Positions 39,995 through 40,461 of a stretch of 40,461 bases of DNA are shown one piece after another. The first letter of the stretch is position 1; every line of letters begins with the position of its first letter. The notes under the pieces were generated by a model. The model made no database searches, was not told where the DNA came from, and saw only the letters and a program-made list of their open reading frames with translations. The position numbers and the translations under genes are program-made. This DNA comes from Bacteroidales bacterium (GTDB lineage Bacteria > Bacteroidota > Bacteroidia > Bacteroidales > UBA932): assembly GCA_024691765.1 (NCBI GenBank), contig JAILNI010000014.1, positions 1-40,461 of the forward strand, given 5' to 3'.

Positions 39995-40123
39995 GCAATC
40001 AATTTGCAGGTGAGGCATAACAGCCTCTTTTTATTTGGCGCAGGGCCTTTTGAAAGCAAGCTTTCACGGCCCCACGCCAAATAAAAATGCCGCACTTTCG
40101 TGCGGCACCTGCAAATTGATTGC
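39995..40123. repeat. 129-bp cruciform-forming palindrome next to tRNA-Ala
   Basis: Perfect 18-bp ends GCAATCAATTTGCAGGTG (39995-40012) and complement (40106-40123). Nested inside: TTTTTATTTGGCG (40028-40040) with its complement at 40075-40087, GGGCC/GGCCC, a terminal hairpin TGAAAGC-AA-GCTTTCA (40051-40066), plus side hairpins GAGGC/GCCTC (40012-40027) and GCCGCAC/GTGCGGC (40089-40106, TTTC loop). It sits six bases 3' of tRNA-Ala, in the place where 23S rRNA normally begins. Confidence 0.8.
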
Positions 40124-40129
40124 ATCGGG

Positions 40130-40202
40130 TGGAGATAAGGAGATTCGAACTCCTGACCCCATGCTTGCAAAGCATGTGCTCTACCAGCTGAGCTATACCC
40201 CC
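40130..40202 (-). tRNA. tRNA-Ala (TGC)
   Basis: On the minus strand GGGGGTA pairs with TATCTCC (two G-T wobbles), D arm AGCTCAGCTGGTAGAGC, anticodon TGC in CTTTGCAAG, T arm GTTCGAATC. Discriminator A73 is at 40130; CCA is not encoded. It follows tRNA-Ile by 14 bases, as in an rRNA spacer. Confidence 0.95.
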
Positions 40203-40216
40203 GGGCATAAAAAAAG

Positions 40217-40290
40217 TAGTCCCTCGCGGAGTTGAACCGCGGACCTCCACATTATCAGTGTGGCGCTCTAACCAACTGAGCTAAGAGACT
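40217..40290 (-). tRNA. tRNA-Ile (GAT)
   Basis: AGTCTCT pairs with AGGGACT, D arm TAGCTCAGTTGGTTAGAGC, anticodon GAT in CTGATAA, T arm CGCGGTTCAACTCCGCG. Discriminator A73 is at 40217; CCA is not encoded. It lies 86 bases after the 16S 3' end. Confidence 0.95.
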
Positions 40291-40376
40291 ATATAATAAT
40301 GGAAGATAAGCACAAGGTTGCCTTTATGAGAACCTTGTAACAACCGAGCGCAATTGCGTCGAAGGTCACGCTCCAA

Positions 40377-40461
<85 letters not shown>

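Overview
The window reads as two different bacterial genomes joined end to end. Positions 1 to about 14,752 look like a Clostridia (Lachnospiraceae-type) chromosome: nearly every gene has a strong Shine-Dalgarno sequence, promoters are TTGACA/TATAAT with 16-18 bp spacers, and gene content fits (a decarboxylase-based polyamine cluster, a flavinylated FMN-binding electron-transfer operon, an AraC regulator, a gluconate-dehydrogenase-type SDR). From about 14,752 to the end the DNA is Bacteroidales-like: Shine-Dalgarno sequences are absent, promoters carry the Bacteroidetes -7 element TAnnTTTG (sometimes with TTTG 19-20 bp upstream), and the last 85 bases are the 3' end of a Bacteroidetes-type 16S rRNA. 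The switch falls at the TAATG where the SDR stop and the next gene's start overlap, so a metagenomic assembly chimera is the simplest explanation. I therefore treat the halves as separate organisms.

Left half. A leftward polyamine cluster (arginine/lysine/ornithine-type decarboxylase, spermidine synthase, carboxy(nor)spermidine dehydrogenase, carboxynorspermidine decarboxylase running off the edge) carries a 164-bp nested palindrome between its second and third genes. A HAD phosphatase diverges from it. A PfkB sugar kinase follows. Then comes a leftward four-gene unit: ApbE lipoprotein, a large protein with five FMN-binding domains, a small single FMN-binding membrane protein and a NapH-like polyferredoxin. 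Together these predict a membrane-to-surface electron path with six covalent flavins. An AraC regulator diverges from it. An uncharacterised single-pass membrane protein and an SDR complete this half.

Right half. It holds an M20 peptidase and a lipoate ligase; a leftward thrA-asd-EamA unit for aspartate-family amino acids; rubrerythrin; tRNA-Pro; a leftward Xaa-Pro peptidase-fabG-comF unit; the elongasome operon mreB-mreC-mreD-mrdA-rodA; ispD; topA; a rightward class A PBP-ddl-prmC unit; an uncharacterised lipoprotein; a HicAB toxin-antitoxin pair; and, leftward, 16S rRNA-tRNA-Ile-tRNA-Ala. A 129-bp cruciform-forming palindrome lies where 23S rRNA would be expected. Several promoters here lie so close to start codons that the mRNAs should be leaderless or nearly so, and several conserved enzymes carry low-complexity inserts.

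Most of the right half is core metabolism and cell-wall synthesis. The most interesting system is the multi-flavin operon at 6,958-11,743. The most important caution is the junction at 14,752.
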